IMG/VR virus record: IMGVR_UViG_3300042518_001753
Coordinates: 1 to 28,307 of that record
Length of the DNA stretch: 28,307 bases
Strand: one strand, 5' to 3'
Source of the DNA: a virus
Positions within the stretch are counted from its first letter, which is position 1, and each line of letters starts with the position of its first letter. Under the pieces are notes generated by a model, which had not been told where the DNA came from, made no database searches, and saw only the letters and a program-made list of their open reading frames with translations. The position numbers were made by a program, and so were the translations under genes. Below are positions 7,636 through 16,606 of the stretch, piece after piece.

Positions 7636-8474
7636 GCTGGTACGACGAGGACTACCAGAAGCGCGCCGCGATCACGGTCCACGAGGGCACCGCGACCGCG
7701 ACGGCCGACGTGGACATCACGATCCCGAGCGACTGGGACGACTTCTGGGACGCCATCGACAGCAGCGGCAACGAGTTGCGCATCACGTACGCTGACGGGT
7801 ACACGCTCGTCCCCGGGTACGATGTCGACAAGCCCGGGGGTGGGGCCTTCTCCAAGGCCAACCGCACCGGCCGGCTGCGCATCGACGCCGCCACCTTCCC
7901 CAACGTCGGGAACACGCTGGTGCTCTTCTGGGTGTACTACGACACTGTCAGCACCCAGGGCGACGGCTCCGCCGCGGTGACGATGGCGAGCATCAAGGAC
8001 GGCTACATCGAGCTCGGCAAGCCGGCGACCGACAAGCACACGAGCCAGCGGCACCCCCCCGGGCTGTCACGCCCCCGGCGCATCGTGTCGAAGACGGCGG
8101 GCGAGACCGCGGTGGTCTCCGTCGACCTGGCGCGTGTGCTCGAGCAGCGGGAGACGCCGTTCGCGGGCCGCCGCGCCCACGAGGAGCCGTGGGCGGTCCT
8201 TCACGCAGCGCTTGAGCAGGACGGCACCACGTCGGCAACCGCCACGATCTTCCCAACCAACGGCGCGGGGTCCCGGTACATCGAGACGAAGGGCGAGACC
8301 GGCGCGGAGCGTTCGCTGTGGCTCAAGGTGCCGATCGCGGCGGGCACGAACGGTGACAACTACACCGTCTCGCTCATCGTGCGCACGCTGCAACCCGGCG
8401 GGACCGCGTTCTATCGACAGATCAACGATCGGATCGGTGTGCGAGTAATCGACGCCGTCGAGGAGGCTACGTGA
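7632..8474 (+). CDS. Virion-associated protein with DUF2341-like N-terminal domain
   Basis: 280 residues; ATG 7632 overlaps the previous stop. The N-terminal 110 residues follow the pattern of DUF2341: WYDEDYQKRAAITV, then DVDITIPSDW, then ELRITYADGYTLVPGYDVD and LFWVYYDT (known members have a G-x-D-L-R-F-T-D-A-D-G core and end in a YYGN-like strand). DUF2341 is a beta-sandwich found in large secreted proteins and is suspected to bind carbohydrate. The C-terminal half (about 150-280) is another beta-rich region. An insertion between tail terminator and tail tube is unusual and suggests a surface-exposed decoration of the neck or tail tube. No enzyme motif is visible. Confidence 0.5.
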   Translation: MSWYDEDYQKRAAITVHEGTATATADVDITIPSDWDDFWDAIDSSGNELRITYADGYTLVPGYDVDKPGGGAFSKANRTGRLRIDAATFPNVGNTLVLFWVYYDTVSTQGDGSAAVTMASIKDGYIELGKPATDKHTSQRHPPGLSRPRRIVSKTAGETAVVSVDLARVLEQRETPFAGRRAHEEPWAVLHAALEQDGTTSATATIFPTNGAGSRYIETKGETGAERSLWLKVPIAAGTNGDNYTVSLIVRTLQPGGTAFYRQINDRIGVRVIDAVEEAT

Positions 8475-9466
8475 GCAACGGACTGATCGGCTACTCCGCC
8501 GGGATCGGACTCGCCGAAGAGACGACGTGGGGGACCCCCGTCACCCCGCTGACGCACTGGCTCCCGATCGTGTCGTCGAACTTGACCGTCACGCACGACC
8601 GGCAGACGATCCCGCACCTCTTCGGGCGTGCGGCGACCTCGACCAGCCGCCTTCCGCGCGACCACGCGTTGATGGGTGTCGACGTGGGCGGCTCGATCGA
8701 GTTCGTGCCCCTGTACGACCACAAGGCGACGCTGCTGATGTTCAGCTACATGCTCGGCGCGACCTACGTTACTGCCGGCGCGGGGCCCTACACCCACGAC
8801 CTCGATCCCGGCAACATCAGCTCGACCGTTCTCGGGCTGACGATGCAGGTCCGCATGGGCGGGCACCGCACCGAGACGGACCTGGTGCGCGTGTTCGCGG
8901 GGTGTGTCGTCAGCGGGTGGGAGATCAGCGCTTCGGCGCGGTCTCCCGTTCGCGTCAAGTGCGACATCATCGGCCGCAGCGCCGGCGACCCCACCACCCT
9001 CTCGGGAACGGCCGCGTTCGTCGCGGGTGACGAGATCCTGGCCCACCACATGGCCGCGACCGGGATCGCATGGAACAGCCGCACCGACCTGTTCCCCGAG
9101 TCCCTGAGCGTCAAGGCAAACAACAACCTGACCCGCACGCCGCGGGTCGGGTCGCTGTATACCGCCGAGCCCGGCGAGTCCGGGATGGTCGAGATCACGA
9201 TCACCGCCCGCTGCTACGTGATCGACACGTCGGTACTCACCAACTTCGCCGCCGAGGCCGAGGGGGATCTGGTGCTGACGTTCACCGGCGCGACCGCCAA
9301 CGATCGGCTGGCCATCACCGGCCACAACGCCGTGATGACCAAGTGCGACTTGGCCTCCGACTCGCCGGGGCGGCTGATGTATGACATCGAGTGGAAGGTG
9401 TACAACGACGCCACCGACAGCGGGCTCAACATCGAGTTCCGCAACGCCAACGCGGCAGCCGTCTGA
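8471..9466 (+). CDS. Major tail tube protein
   Basis: Polymerises into the tail tube. The 331 residues open with GYSAGIGLAEETTWGTPVTP, the characteristic N-terminus of Phage_tube_2-like tail tube proteins, followed by alternating beta strands: FVPLYDHKATLLMFSYMLG, YTHDLDPG, LTMQVRMGG, VSGWEISASARSPVRVKCDIIG. It ends with a typical core strand (LMYDIEWKVYND). GTG 8471 overlaps the previous stop by 4 bases. Position ahead of the assembly chaperone and tape measure supports the call. Confidence 0.8.
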   Translation: MSNGLIGYSAGIGLAEETTWGTPVTPLTHWLPIVSSNLTVTHDRQTIPHLFGRAATSTSRLPRDHALMGVDVGGSIEFVPLYDHKATLLMFSYMLGATYVTAGAGPYTHDLDPGNISSTVLGLTMQVRMGGHRTETDLVRVFAGCVVSGWEISASARSPVRVKCDIIGRSAGDPTTLSGTAAFVAGDEILAHHMAATGIAWNSRTDLFPESLSVKANNNLTRTPRVGSLYTAEPGESGMVEITITARCYVIDTSVLTNFAAEAEGDLVLTFTGATANDRLAITGHNAVMTKCDLASDSPGRLMYDIEWKVYNDATDSGLNIEFRNANAAAV

Positions 9467-9672
9467 TGGGCGCCCACGACACCATCGCCAGGGCGCAGGC
9501 TCGCGAGGCAGACCCCGAGCGGGCGCGCATCACGGCGCTCGTTCGTCGTTCCGAGCCGCGCGACGGATCCGCCCCCGTGCCGCTCACGGACGACGAGGCC
9601 GCCGAGGTGCGCGCGTGGTACGAGGAGCAGGCGGCCCGCAAGGCCGCAGCCGCACGCCAGGAGGCCCCGTGA
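9466..9672 (+). CDS. Small charged helical protein
   Basis: 68 residues, almost entirely helical and rich in Ala, Arg, Glu and Asp (DDEAAEVRAWYEEQAARKAA). ATG shares one base with the tail tube stop (TGATG) and its own stop overlaps the next GTG. It lies between tail tube and tail assembly chaperone genes. No recognised domain; it may be an accessory tail assembly factor. Confidence 0.6.
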   Translation: MGAHDTIARAQAREADPERARITALVRRSEPRDGSAPVPLTDDEAAEVRAWYEEQAARKAAAARQEAP

Positions 9673-10319
9673 AGCGCGCCCGCACCCCGAAGCCTGCTCC
9701 GCCCCCGCCCGAGCCCGCTCCGCCGCCCCTGCCGCTTGCGCAGCGGCTCGCGACGGCCCGCGAGGGCTACCTGCTGTGGGGGTCGCTCGCGCTCCGGATC
9801 CGGCCTGCGTCCACCTACGAGCTCTCGCAGGTCGGCGCGGCCGAGCTCGCCGGCGCCGCTGCTGCGCTGGCCGCCGAGGACGCCGCCAAGGACGCGGGGA
9901 TGCTCGCGCTGATCACCGACGGCGTGCCCGCCGAGGAAGCCGAGCGCCGGCGCGGCCTGATCGAGGCGCAGAAGGCGGCCGCGCGCGAGACGAAGCTGTC
10001 GCGCTTGGCGAGCACCGAGCAGGGCGCAAAGGCGCTCCACGACCGAGCGACCGCGCACCTCTGCGCCGCGGTGGACGGCGCGCACGAGCTCCCGCAGCCG
10101 TACCCCCTGCAGCTCGTGCGGACGCTCCCCGAGGGCGCCGGGCCGCGCGCCCCGCTGCGCTTGGTGCCGCGCGAGGAGGACGCCGACTTCGGCGCGGATC
10201 GCGTGTGGATCGCCGCGCTGATGTCCGTTGAGGATCGCGTCTCGCTCGGGCTGATGGTCATCGCCCACATGCACACCACCCTCGTCCGCGAGGTGACCCC
10301 CTTTCGCAGAGCGCCCTGA
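9669..10319 (+). CDS. Tail assembly chaperone, short form (gpG-like)
   Basis: 216 residues. A Pro-rich N-terminus (about 1-25) is followed by a helical body with conserved-looking WGSLALRIRPASTYELSQVG and DRVWIAALMSVEDRVSLGLMVIAHM. It lies between the tail tube and tape measure genes, where siphophages encode a chaperone in two forms by programmed frameshifting. The zero frame ends at CCC-TGA (10314-10319) and the +1 frame stays open to 10509 with family-like sequence, so a longer fusion is likely. GTG start overlaps the previous stop. The role, coating the tape measure during tail assembly, is inferred from synteny and the frameshift layout. Confidence 0.65.
   Translation: MKRARTPKPAPPPPEPAPPPLPLAQRLATAREGYLLWGSLALRIRPASTYELSQVGAAELAGAAAALAAEDAAKDAGMLALITDGVPAEEAERRRGLIEAQKAAARETKLSRLASTEQGAKALHDRATAHLCAAVDGAHELPQPYPLQLVRTLPEGAGPRAPLRLVPREEDADFGADRVWIAALMSVEDRVSLGLMVIAHMHTTLVREVTPFRRAP
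10299..10319 (+). promoter_or_regulatory. Candidate +1 programmed frameshift site
   Basis: Zero-frame codons here are CCC TTT CGC AGA GCG CCC TGA. The +1 frame is blocked upstream by a TGA at 10294-10296, so any shift must happen between 10297 and 10319. Two places allow it: CCC-T at 10299-10302, and CCC followed by the stop TGA at 10314-10319, where slow termination could promote a slip of the Pro tRNA onto CCT. A -2 slip would reach the same frame. Confidence 0.5.
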
Positions 10320-10509
10320 GGCGCTCGAGCTACTCGACCGGATCGCCCGGAGGTACCGCTGCATGCCCCACGAACTGCTCTCGCTGCCCGACCACGCGCT
10401 CGCCTTCGCGGTGCTGGCCATGTCGGCGGGTGAGGAGGGCGAGCAGGATCGACTCCGTCGGCTCCCGAGCGGCGCGCAGCCCGTGATCGTCGTAGGCGGT
10501 GGCTCGTGA
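10318..10509 (+). CDS. Frameshift extension of tail assembly chaperone (gpT-like part)
   Basis: 63 codons in the +1 frame, reading EALELLDRIARRYRCMPHEL and ending VIVVGGGS. The RYRCMPHELLSLP segment resembles the C-terminal part of gpGT-type chaperones, in which a helix leads to a Pro-x-(E/H)-LL-x-LP motif. Joined at 10316/10318 it would give a product of about 279 residues. The extension's stop overlaps the tape measure GTG (10506), as expected for this family. Alternatively an ATG at 10363 with GGAGG nine bases upstream could start a separate 48-residue protein; but the in-frame sequence before that ATG already looks like coding helix. Confidence 0.55.
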   Translation, partial: EALELLDRIARRYRCMPHELLSLPDHALAFAVLAMSAGEEGEQDRLRRLPSGAQPVIVVGGGS

Positions 10510-12419
10510 GCGTAAGGGAGGTTGTCCAGTACCAGATCACGATGACCGCGCAGGGGGCGCAGACGACGGCCGCCGCGGTCAAGTCCGTCGACGCGTCGGC
10601 GAAGCAGGTCACCGCCGGCATCAAGTCGGCCGAGGAGGCTGTGAAAAAGTCGCTCACGATGATGGGCGGCTCGTTCGGCATGCTCGGCGAAGTCGCGTTC
10701 GAGTTGACCGGCAAGATCAGCGGCGCAGCAGGCGCGATCGGCGCCATGGGGGCCGCCGCTGCTCTGTCCGTGGTCGCGGTGGGGGCGCTGGCGTTCGCTG
10801 GGGTGCAGCTCGCCGCCGCTGCCTTCGAGGCCGGCGAGCGGCTGGAAAAGGCCGGGCTGCAGGCGATCATCCCGAAGGACGCACAGGCATCGCTCGACCG
10901 GTACAAGGACGGCACCAAGGGGCTCCGGGACGAGATCGACCTCCTCACGGTGTCGATGTCCGGCGACCTCCTGACCGCGGTCGGCGACCTGTCCTTCGCC
11001 CTCACCGGCGCGCTGGACAAACTCGGGAAGCTGCGGGACGCGGCCGCGGAGAAGGTCGGAGGCGACACCGGTGGCGGGTCGATGCTCCGCCGGGTCGCGT
11101 TGGGCATCGGCACGCTGGGCGCGTCCGAGGTCGCCGGCGCGTTGTCCGGGGCCATCCAGACCCAGATCGCCGACGGCGAGAGGCTCAACGAGATCCGGGC
11201 CACCGAGGCGCAGCTCGTGAAGGACGGCACCGCCTACATGGAGCGCGAGGCGTCGGCCCGCGAGTCGGTGAACCAGGACATCCTCGACGGGGTGGACGCC
11301 GAGAGGAAGCTCGAGGAGGCGAAGCGCCGCCGCGCCGAGGCCGATCGGGAGTCGGCAAAGGCCGCTGCGGAAGACGCCGCCGCCCTCCGCGCCATGCAGT
11401 CGGAGCTGGCGAAGCTGGCGGCCGAGGACGCGGCCGACTCCGCGCGAATCCGTGCGCAGATGCTGGCGTGGAACGACGCGGCCATCGCAGCGGAGGCCAC
11501 CGGCGCGGGGATCGCGGCGCAGGCCGGGGCGATCGACACTTCGGGGCTGGCCGCCGCCCTCAACGGCGGGGGGGGCGGGATCGCAGCAGCGGCACTCAAG
11601 GGCCTGCCCGGGATGCTCTCCGGCGGCGCCGGCGGCGTGATGTCCTCGCTCGGCGCAGCAGGCCCGGTCGGCGCGGCGATCGCTGCGGTGGTCGCGCTGC
11701 CGGACATCATCGACCAGATCGCCGGCACCGTCGACGGGCTGGTGGACATGTTCGAGGCGTTCCCGGAGAAGCTGAGCAAGGCCCTCACGGAGACCCTGCC
11801 CGGCATCATCGACGCGATCCCCGACCTCGTCGTCGCCATCGTGGAGGCCGTGATCGCGCTGCCGGGCATCATCATGGAGATGGTCCCCGAGCTTGTCAGC
11901 TCGATCGCCGCGCTCGTCCCCACCCTGATCGGCGACCTCGTTACGAGCCTCGCGGAGAACCTCCCCACCATGCTCGCTGACGGCCTGTCGTCCCTGCTCT
12001 CCGGCGGGTTGTACGGCGCGATCCTCAAAGGGGTCTGGGACGGCATGAACGAGGCGCTGAACGGCCTGCCCGACAAGATCGCCGAGGCGATCGGGAAGCT
12101 CCTGGCCCCGCTGACGAAGCCGTTCAAGGACAAGGAAGGCGACTTCCTCGGCACCGATTTGAAGGCCGCGAAGGGAGAGAAGAAGCTGTTTGGGATCAAC
12201 GTCCCCTTCTTCGACATGGGCACCCCGCGCATCCAGCGCGGAGGGCTCGCGGTTGTCCACGAGGGCGAGCGGATTAGCTCGGTCGGCGAGGGCCGATCGG
12301 GCGGCTCGCCCATCAACGTCACGGTGGTCGCCGACAGCCCGCGCGACATGATCCGGCAGATGCAGGGCCTGCTGGGGCCGTACGGGCTCGGCGAGACGCT
12401 CGCGGGGCTCGGACCATGA
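10506..12419 (+). CDS. Tape measure protein
   Basis: Sets tail length and is ejected with DNA. The 637 residues contain coiled-coil stretches (about 255-310, Ala/Glu/Arg rich), a hydrophobic membrane-like segment near 75-112, and a second hydrophobic region around 350-510 with repeated (I/V)P-x-(L/I) units such as LPGIIDAIPDLV, VPELV and LVPTLI spaced 10-18 residues apart, which is typical of the family. No lytic transglycosylase or peptidase motif is seen. By the usual rule of about 1.5 angstroms per residue the tail would be near 95 nm. GTG start overlaps the chaperone extension; stop overlaps the next ATG (ATGA). Confidence 0.9.
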   Translation: MSVREVVQYQITMTAQGAQTTAAAVKSVDASAKQVTAGIKSAEEAVKKSLTMMGGSFGMLGEVAFELTGKISGAAGAIGAMGAAAALSVVAVGALAFAGVQLAAAAFEAGERLEKAGLQAIIPKDAQASLDRYKDGTKGLRDEIDLLTVSMSGDLLTAVGDLSFALTGALDKLGKLRDAAAEKVGGDTGGGSMLRRVALGIGTLGASEVAGALSGAIQTQIADGERLNEIRATEAQLVKDGTAYMEREASARESVNQDILDGVDAERKLEEAKRRRAEADRESAKAAAEDAAALRAMQSELAKLAAEDAADSARIRAQMLAWNDAAIAAEATGAGIAAQAGAIDTSGLAAALNGGGGGIAAAALKGLPGMLSGGAGGVMSSLGAAGPVGAAIAAVVALPDIIDQIAGTVDGLVDMFEAFPEKLSKALTETLPGIIDAIPDLVVAIVEAVIALPGIIMEMVPELVSSIAALVPTLIGDLVTSLAENLPTMLADGLSSLLSGGLYGAILKGVWDGMNEALNGLPDKIAEAIGKLLAPLTKPFKDKEGDFLGTDLKAAKGEKKLFGINVPFFDMGTPRIQRGGLAVVHEGERISSVGEGRSGGSPINVTVVADSPRDMIRQMQGLLGPYGLGETLAGLGP

Positions 12420-13189
12420 GCGCACACATCTACTGGTACGCCCCTGGGGACCGGTCCCCGCTGCGGGATCTGGACCTCGGGCGCGCGCTCTCCGAGCTCA
12501 TCGAGTACGAGGTCCGCCGCTCCACGGTGCTCGAGTCGCTGTCGGGCCGGCGGACGCAACAGAACCACGTCGGGCTCATGCAGGTCCGAGTGAACGCGGA
12601 GTACCTCAACGCGCTGCGGTCTCCCGGCGTGATCCGCGAGTTGCAGGCGATCATCGGGCACCTCAAGCGAAACGGGACGATCGCGCTGGCCGAGGAGGAT
12701 GACTGCATGTGGGGAGGGTTCTTGCAGACCCTCCCGCGCCGCGGCGAGCTTACGCTGCGGATCCGCGAGAACCTCTGGAACGACTGGGGCACGCCGTCGC
12801 TCACCGCAGGCGGGACCGTCATTGTGCAGGGCCCCGGGCCGGAGATGCTGCGCGAAGAGGTGGTGATCACGGCGAGGACGGGCAAGACGATCACCCTGGA
12901 CACCGGCGGCCTCCTGCACGACTACTCCGAGCAGGCGTGGGTGTTCGTGCGGGATGCGCGGTTCTGGCCGTACCTCCGCCTGTCGGCGGCGCAACTGAAC
13001 AGCGACATCCTCCAGACCCAGCACCGCATCACGTACACGCTCGACGGCACCTTCGAGGAGCCCCCGAACAAGCTCGAGAAGGCGTACGCCGACGCGACCG
13101 CGTACCGAGCCAGCACCGCGACCGCGGGCGGCGCGCAGTACGACGTGGATGCGACCGACACCGCGACCGCCACGATCCGGGGGATCTGA
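12416..13189 (+). CDS. Tail-tip protein (distal tail-like)
   Basis: 257 residues; ATG overlaps the tape measure stop. Encoded directly after the tape measure, where the distal-tail or first tail-tip protein normally sits. Beta-rich, with RRTQQNHVGLMQVRVNAEYL, GELTLRIRENLWNDW, GTVIVQGPGPEMLREEVVITA and RITYTLDGTFEEPPN. No signature motif lets me name the family. A tail-tip role is inferred from order and composition. Confidence 0.6.
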   Translation: MSAHIYWYAPGDRSPLRDLDLGRALSELIEYEVRRSTVLESLSGRRTQQNHVGLMQVRVNAEYLNALRSPGVIRELQAIIGHLKRNGTIALAEEDDCMWGGFLQTLPRRGELTLRIRENLWNDWGTPSLTAGGTVIVQGPGPEMLREEVVITARTGKTITLDTGGLLHDYSEQAWVFVRDARFWPYLRLSAAQLNSDILQTQHRITYTLDGTFEEPPNKLEKAYADATAYRASTATAGGAQYDVDATDTATATIRGI

Positions 13190-14745
13190 TGGCCTGGTCG
13201 GATGAGCTCATCGACCGGCTCCGCTCGCCGTCGTACTCGCCGCGGTTCCTGCTCGAGTCGGTGGAGGTCGGGCAATTCAAGATCGAGGGCGCTCGACAAC
13301 TGCGGATCAGCTCGTTCGATGTCGACGGGTACGAGCACGCCATCGCCGCGATGGGCAACCGGATCAGCTACGGCGAACTCCAGATCCCCGCGTTCACGGC
13401 GACCACCTCGATGCTCACGCTCGGGCTTACCCGCGACGTGTCCCGGCAGGTCACCCGCGGGCTCGTGGTGCAGCTCCGGATCGGCTTCGCGGGCTGGCCC
13501 CCCGACCGCTTCGAGACGGTGTTCGTGGGCTGCGTGCGGGGCTTGTCCTACGTGCTCGGCTCGGGCTGGTCGCTCACCGTGCAGGACCTCGCAGGGTCGC
13601 TCACGTCGCGGTTCGTGACCTCCACGGTTCTCGCCGGGATGGCGGCCGGGTTGTTCGACAATCTGTCCGAGACGACCATCAGCGGGGGGGCGTACTCGGC
13701 CGGCGATCCCACCGTGAACGTCGCGTCAACCACGGGCTTCGAGCAGTCAAACCAGGGCGGAGGCGAGGGCTACATGTACCTCGTCACGTCCAACACCGGC
13801 GATGGGTTCTTGCTCCTCTCGACGGGCAAGACGGGAACCACCTTCACCGGCACCATCGGCACGGCGCTCTTCGGCACGACGGCCAGCGCCGCAGCAAACG
13901 GCAACGTGGTCCGCGAGGTCGTCTACACCAAGGGGCACCCGCTCACACTCGCCAGGCGGATCCTGGTGTCAACCGGCACCAGCACCACCTCGGCCGCAGG
14001 CAGCAACGGCACCGCCGACCTGCTCCCCGAGGCATGGGGCTACGCCCTCCCGCCCGCGTTCGTCGACGCCGGTGACATCGCGAAGCACAAGGGCCTAAGC
14101 CAGCCCGCGAGCGGAAACGACGATTGGGAGGTGGTCGAGTACGATCGGCAGGAGTCCGGATCCTCGTGGATGGCGGGGCTGCTCGCGCCCGGCGGCTACT
14201 TCCTGACGATGCGGCAGGGCGCTGTCACCGCGCGATGCCTCGTCGACGTGGAGCGAGGCGAAGCCGCCGAGACCTGGCGGTGCAGCGACGACGACATCAG
14301 CGAGCTCAGCTACGAGCCATTCGACGGCAGGCAGCCCGCCGAGTACCGCTACCTCCGCCTCGACGCTGCAGACGGTGGCTTCGACCAGCCCTCCGAGTCC
14401 ACGATCGACACGCGCCCAGTTGCGTACCGGCGGGAGATCACGCTCCCCTACGTGTGGAGCAACGGCAACGCGATCTGCAACGAGATCACGGCGCGGCTCC
14501 GCTACTACATGCTGCGGGTCCCCGAGCGGATCTCGATCCGCACCGCCGGCCTGCACCTGGCCCCGGCGACGATCGGCGACTGCGTGCGCCTGACGACCTC
14601 TGTAGTGCGTTCGCGGTGGGCGGAGGAAGGGCACGACTTCGCCGACCGGCCGTGCCTGATGGTGGGCGGTGGACCCGACTGGTTCCGCGGCGGGTGCCAG
14701 CTCGAGCTGCTGGCGATTCCGCCCTCCGCGGGGACCTCGTCATGA
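13189..14745 (+). CDS. Putative tail hub / baseplate protein
   Basis: 518 residues; ATG shares a base with the preceding stop (TGATG). The N-terminus (SYSPRFLLESVEVGQFKIEG) and strands up to residue 150 look like a hub domain. A central region (about 165-260) is Gly/Thr-rich. The C-terminus (YYMLRVPERISIRTAGLHL, then IGDCVRLTTSVVR) resembles tail-hub proteins whose last domain lists where conversion to DNA-channel strands occurs. Position after the distal-tail gene supports a baseplate or hub role. The family remains unconfirmed. Confidence 0.55.
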   Translation: MAWSDELIDRLRSPSYSPRFLLESVEVGQFKIEGARQLRISSFDVDGYEHAIAAMGNRISYGELQIPAFTATTSMLTLGLTRDVSRQVTRGLVVQLRIGFAGWPPDRFETVFVGCVRGLSYVLGSGWSLTVQDLAGSLTSRFVTSTVLAGMAAGLFDNLSETTISGGAYSAGDPTVNVASTTGFEQSNQGGGEGYMYLVTSNTGDGFLLLSTGKTGTTFTGTIGTALFGTTASAAANGNVVREVVYTKGHPLTLARRILVSTGTSTTSAAGSNGTADLLPEAWGYALPPAFVDAGDIAKHKGLSQPASGNDDWEVVEYDRQESGSSWMAGLLAPGGYFLTMRQGAVTARCLVDVERGEAAETWRCSDDDISELSYEPFDGRQPAEYRYLRLDAADGGFDQPSESTIDTRPVAYRREITLPYVWSNGNAICNEITARLRYYMLRVPERISIRTAGLHLAPATIGDCVRLTTSVVRSRWAEEGHDFADRPCLMVGGGPDWFRGGCQLELLAIPPSAGTSS

Positions 14746-15371
14746 GCCAGCCGATCCCCCGCCCGTCGCGTCCAGGCTCGGTCCTCTCGTGGAGCGGCAC
14801 CGCGTACGAGTGGGTGGCGCCGTCAACGCCCGGGCTCGTCCTCACGTCCGACAGCGACCGGACCGTGGTGTGGACGGTGCCGAGCGGCGGAGGCGGAGGC
14901 GGCGGTTCGGTGTCCTCCGTCTTCGGGCGAACGGGCGCGGTCACGGCGCTCTCCTCGGACTACTCCGCCCACTACCAGCCGCTCAACAGCAACCTCACCG
15001 CCTACGCCGGGCTGGCCTCCACCGGGCTCGTGGTGCGCACGGGTGCGGGAACGGCGACGGTCCGATCGATCACCGGCACGGCGTCGGAGATCAGCGTCAC
15101 CGACGGGTCAGGCGTCTCGGGCGCGCCCACGGTCGGCCTCGCGAGCAACCCCACGATCCCCGGCACCGGTGGCGCCGTGGTCCCAACCGGCACCACCGCG
15201 CAGCGCGGCGCGTCCACTGCAGGCCGACTCCGGGCCAATACCACGCTGACCGTGCTCGAGTACTACGACGGGTCCGGGTGGGTGCAGGTGGCTTCCGAGA
15301 GCTACGTCACCACGGCAGGGTCCGCGGTCGTCACCAGTGCGCGCCGGCTCGCTCTCTTCGGGGGTCTCTGA
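14742..15371 (+). CDS. Tail fibre / appendage protein
   Basis: 209 residues; ATG overlaps the previous stop. The N-terminus contains RPGSVLSWSGTAYEWV, followed by a flexible Gly-7 linker near residue 50. The next part has the common fibre signature SSVFGRTGAVTALSSDYSAH, then LASTGLVVRTGAGTATVRSI, both recurrent in side-fibre and tail-spike proteins. The C-terminus (LTVLEYYDGSGWVQVAS) resembles short fibre ends. No chaperone or lyase motif seen. Receptor contact is inferred. Confidence 0.65.
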   Translation: MSQPIPRPSRPGSVLSWSGTAYEWVAPSTPGLVLTSDSDRTVVWTVPSGGGGGGGSVSSVFGRTGAVTALSSDYSAHYQPLNSNLTAYAGLASTGLVVRTGAGTATVRSITGTASEISVTDGSGVSGAPTVGLASNPTIPGTGGAVVPTGTTAQRGASTAGRLRANTTLTVLEYYDGSGWVQVASESYVTTAGSAVVTSARRLALFGGL

Positions 15372-16594
15372 TGTCGCTCGGGATCGTGCTCACCACCACC
15401 ACCACGCTGCGGGTCACCACGACGACCACCGACGTGCTCCACTACGCCGCGAGCTACGGGGACGACGCCTCGAGCGCGATCACGATCGACGCGGTGGCGC
15501 CGGGCTCGATCTCCTCGGCGACGACCACCACGATCGTGGGCTCGCCGGGCGCGGGCAAGCGGATCGTGAAGTCGCTCACGCTGCGGAACACCTCGACAAC
15601 CGTCACCGTCGCCACCTCGGTCGACCTGTGGGACGGGACCACCGCGCGGCCGCTGTGCCCCTGCCGGCTCGGGCCCGGGGAGTCGCTGCAGTACGAGGCC
15701 GGTGCGGGCTGGATGATCCTGCAGGCCGACGGGAGCCCCCGCCCCGCGTCCGGCACGGTGCGCGCCGGGCGACCGTTCATGATCCTGAAGGCGGGGACGG
15801 CGCCGGAAGCGGCGGGCAACTGGTACTCCATGCACAAGGACGCCGGCCAGCCGGGGGCGTGGGCACCGGGGACGCCGGGCCTCAACGGCCGCACGACGAA
15901 CGGCACGACCACCACTGACGGCGGATGCATCCCGTGGGCGAACGCCACGAGCGGCTACGCCAACACGTTGGACAACCTTGCTGGGTCCAGCACGATCGCC
16001 GGGATGGCGATGCTCGTGGACATCGTGTGGATCAACACCGGCGCCGTGGTCACCACCACCACCCTGCAGGCGATCACCACGGGGACCCTGCCCGCGCGCG
16101 ACGCGAACGGCAGCAGCAACGGCGAGGGCTACGGCCTCGCGCTGCTGTTCACCGCCGCGAGTACGAACGCGGCGGCGATCTCGAACTGCACAGTCAACTA
16201 CACCAACAGCGACGGCACCACCGGGCGGGTGGCGACCCTCTCCGCGCTGCCGATGCTCATCCCCGCGACCCCCGTCATCGGCACCGTCGTGCCCTTCCGG
16301 CTCGCCGACGGCGACCGCGGCGTGCGCGCGATCACGAACGCGAGCGGGGGCGGGCTGACGCTGGGCACGAGCCTCGTCACGGGCTCGGTCTCGCTGGTGA
16401 TCTACCGGATGCTGGCCATCGTCCCGTTCCCAGCCACCAACGTCGGGCAGACCGCGATCGGCGGGGCGGGCGGCGTCCTCACCGCTGGGCCCCGCTGTTA
16501 CGATGGCACCTGCGCGCTGCTGTGGCTCTCGCTCAACGCCGGGACCGCCAGCAACCCCACGGTGTGGGGCAACGTGGTGGAGCGGCTGTTGTAG
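15371..16594 (+). CDS. Large beta-rich tail appendage protein
   Basis: 407 residues; ATG shares a base with the preceding stop. The N-terminus is a Thr-rich low-complexity stretch encoded by repeated ACC/ACG codons (LTTTTTLRVTTTTTDV). The body is dominated by Ser/Thr/Gly/Ala beta strands (SLTLRNTSTTVTVATSVDLW, GRVATLSALPMLIPATPVIG) with a few Cys residues. The C-terminal residues include PRCYDGTCALLWLSLNAGT, resembling receptor-binding virion proteins such as putative minor tail or head-appendage proteins. It ends the main tail operon. Exact family unknown. Confidence 0.55.
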   Translation: MSLGIVLTTTTTLRVTTTTTDVLHYAASYGDDASSAITIDAVAPGSISSATTTTIVGSPGAGKRIVKSLTLRNTSTTVTVATSVDLWDGTTARPLCPCRLGPGESLQYEAGAGWMILQADGSPRPASGTVRAGRPFMILKAGTAPEAAGNWYSMHKDAGQPGAWAPGTPGLNGRTTNGTTTTDGGCIPWANATSGYANTLDNLAGSSTIAGMAMLVDIVWINTGAVVTTTTLQAITTGTLPARDANGSSNGEGYGLALLFTAASTNAAAISNCTVNYTNSDGTTGRVATLSALPMLIPATPVIGTVVPFRLADGDRGVRAITNASGGGLTLGTSLVTGSVSLVIYRMLAIVPFPATNVGQTAIGGAGGVLTAGPRCYDGTCALLWLSLNAGTASNPTVWGNVVERLL

Positions 16595-16606
16595 GAGGAG
16601 GCGCGC

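Noticed and set aside
10297-10305. Standard -1 slippery heptamer at the CCCCTTT stretch
   Set aside because: The open downstream frame is +1 (or -2), and the Phe tRNA would mispair after a -1 slip.
9426-12425. Very long antisense open frame (about 1000 codons) opposite tape measure and chaperone genes
   Set aside because: High GC with biased third positions keeps the antisense frame open; the product is Arg/Gly/Leu low-complexity without domains, and the plus-strand genes are well supported.
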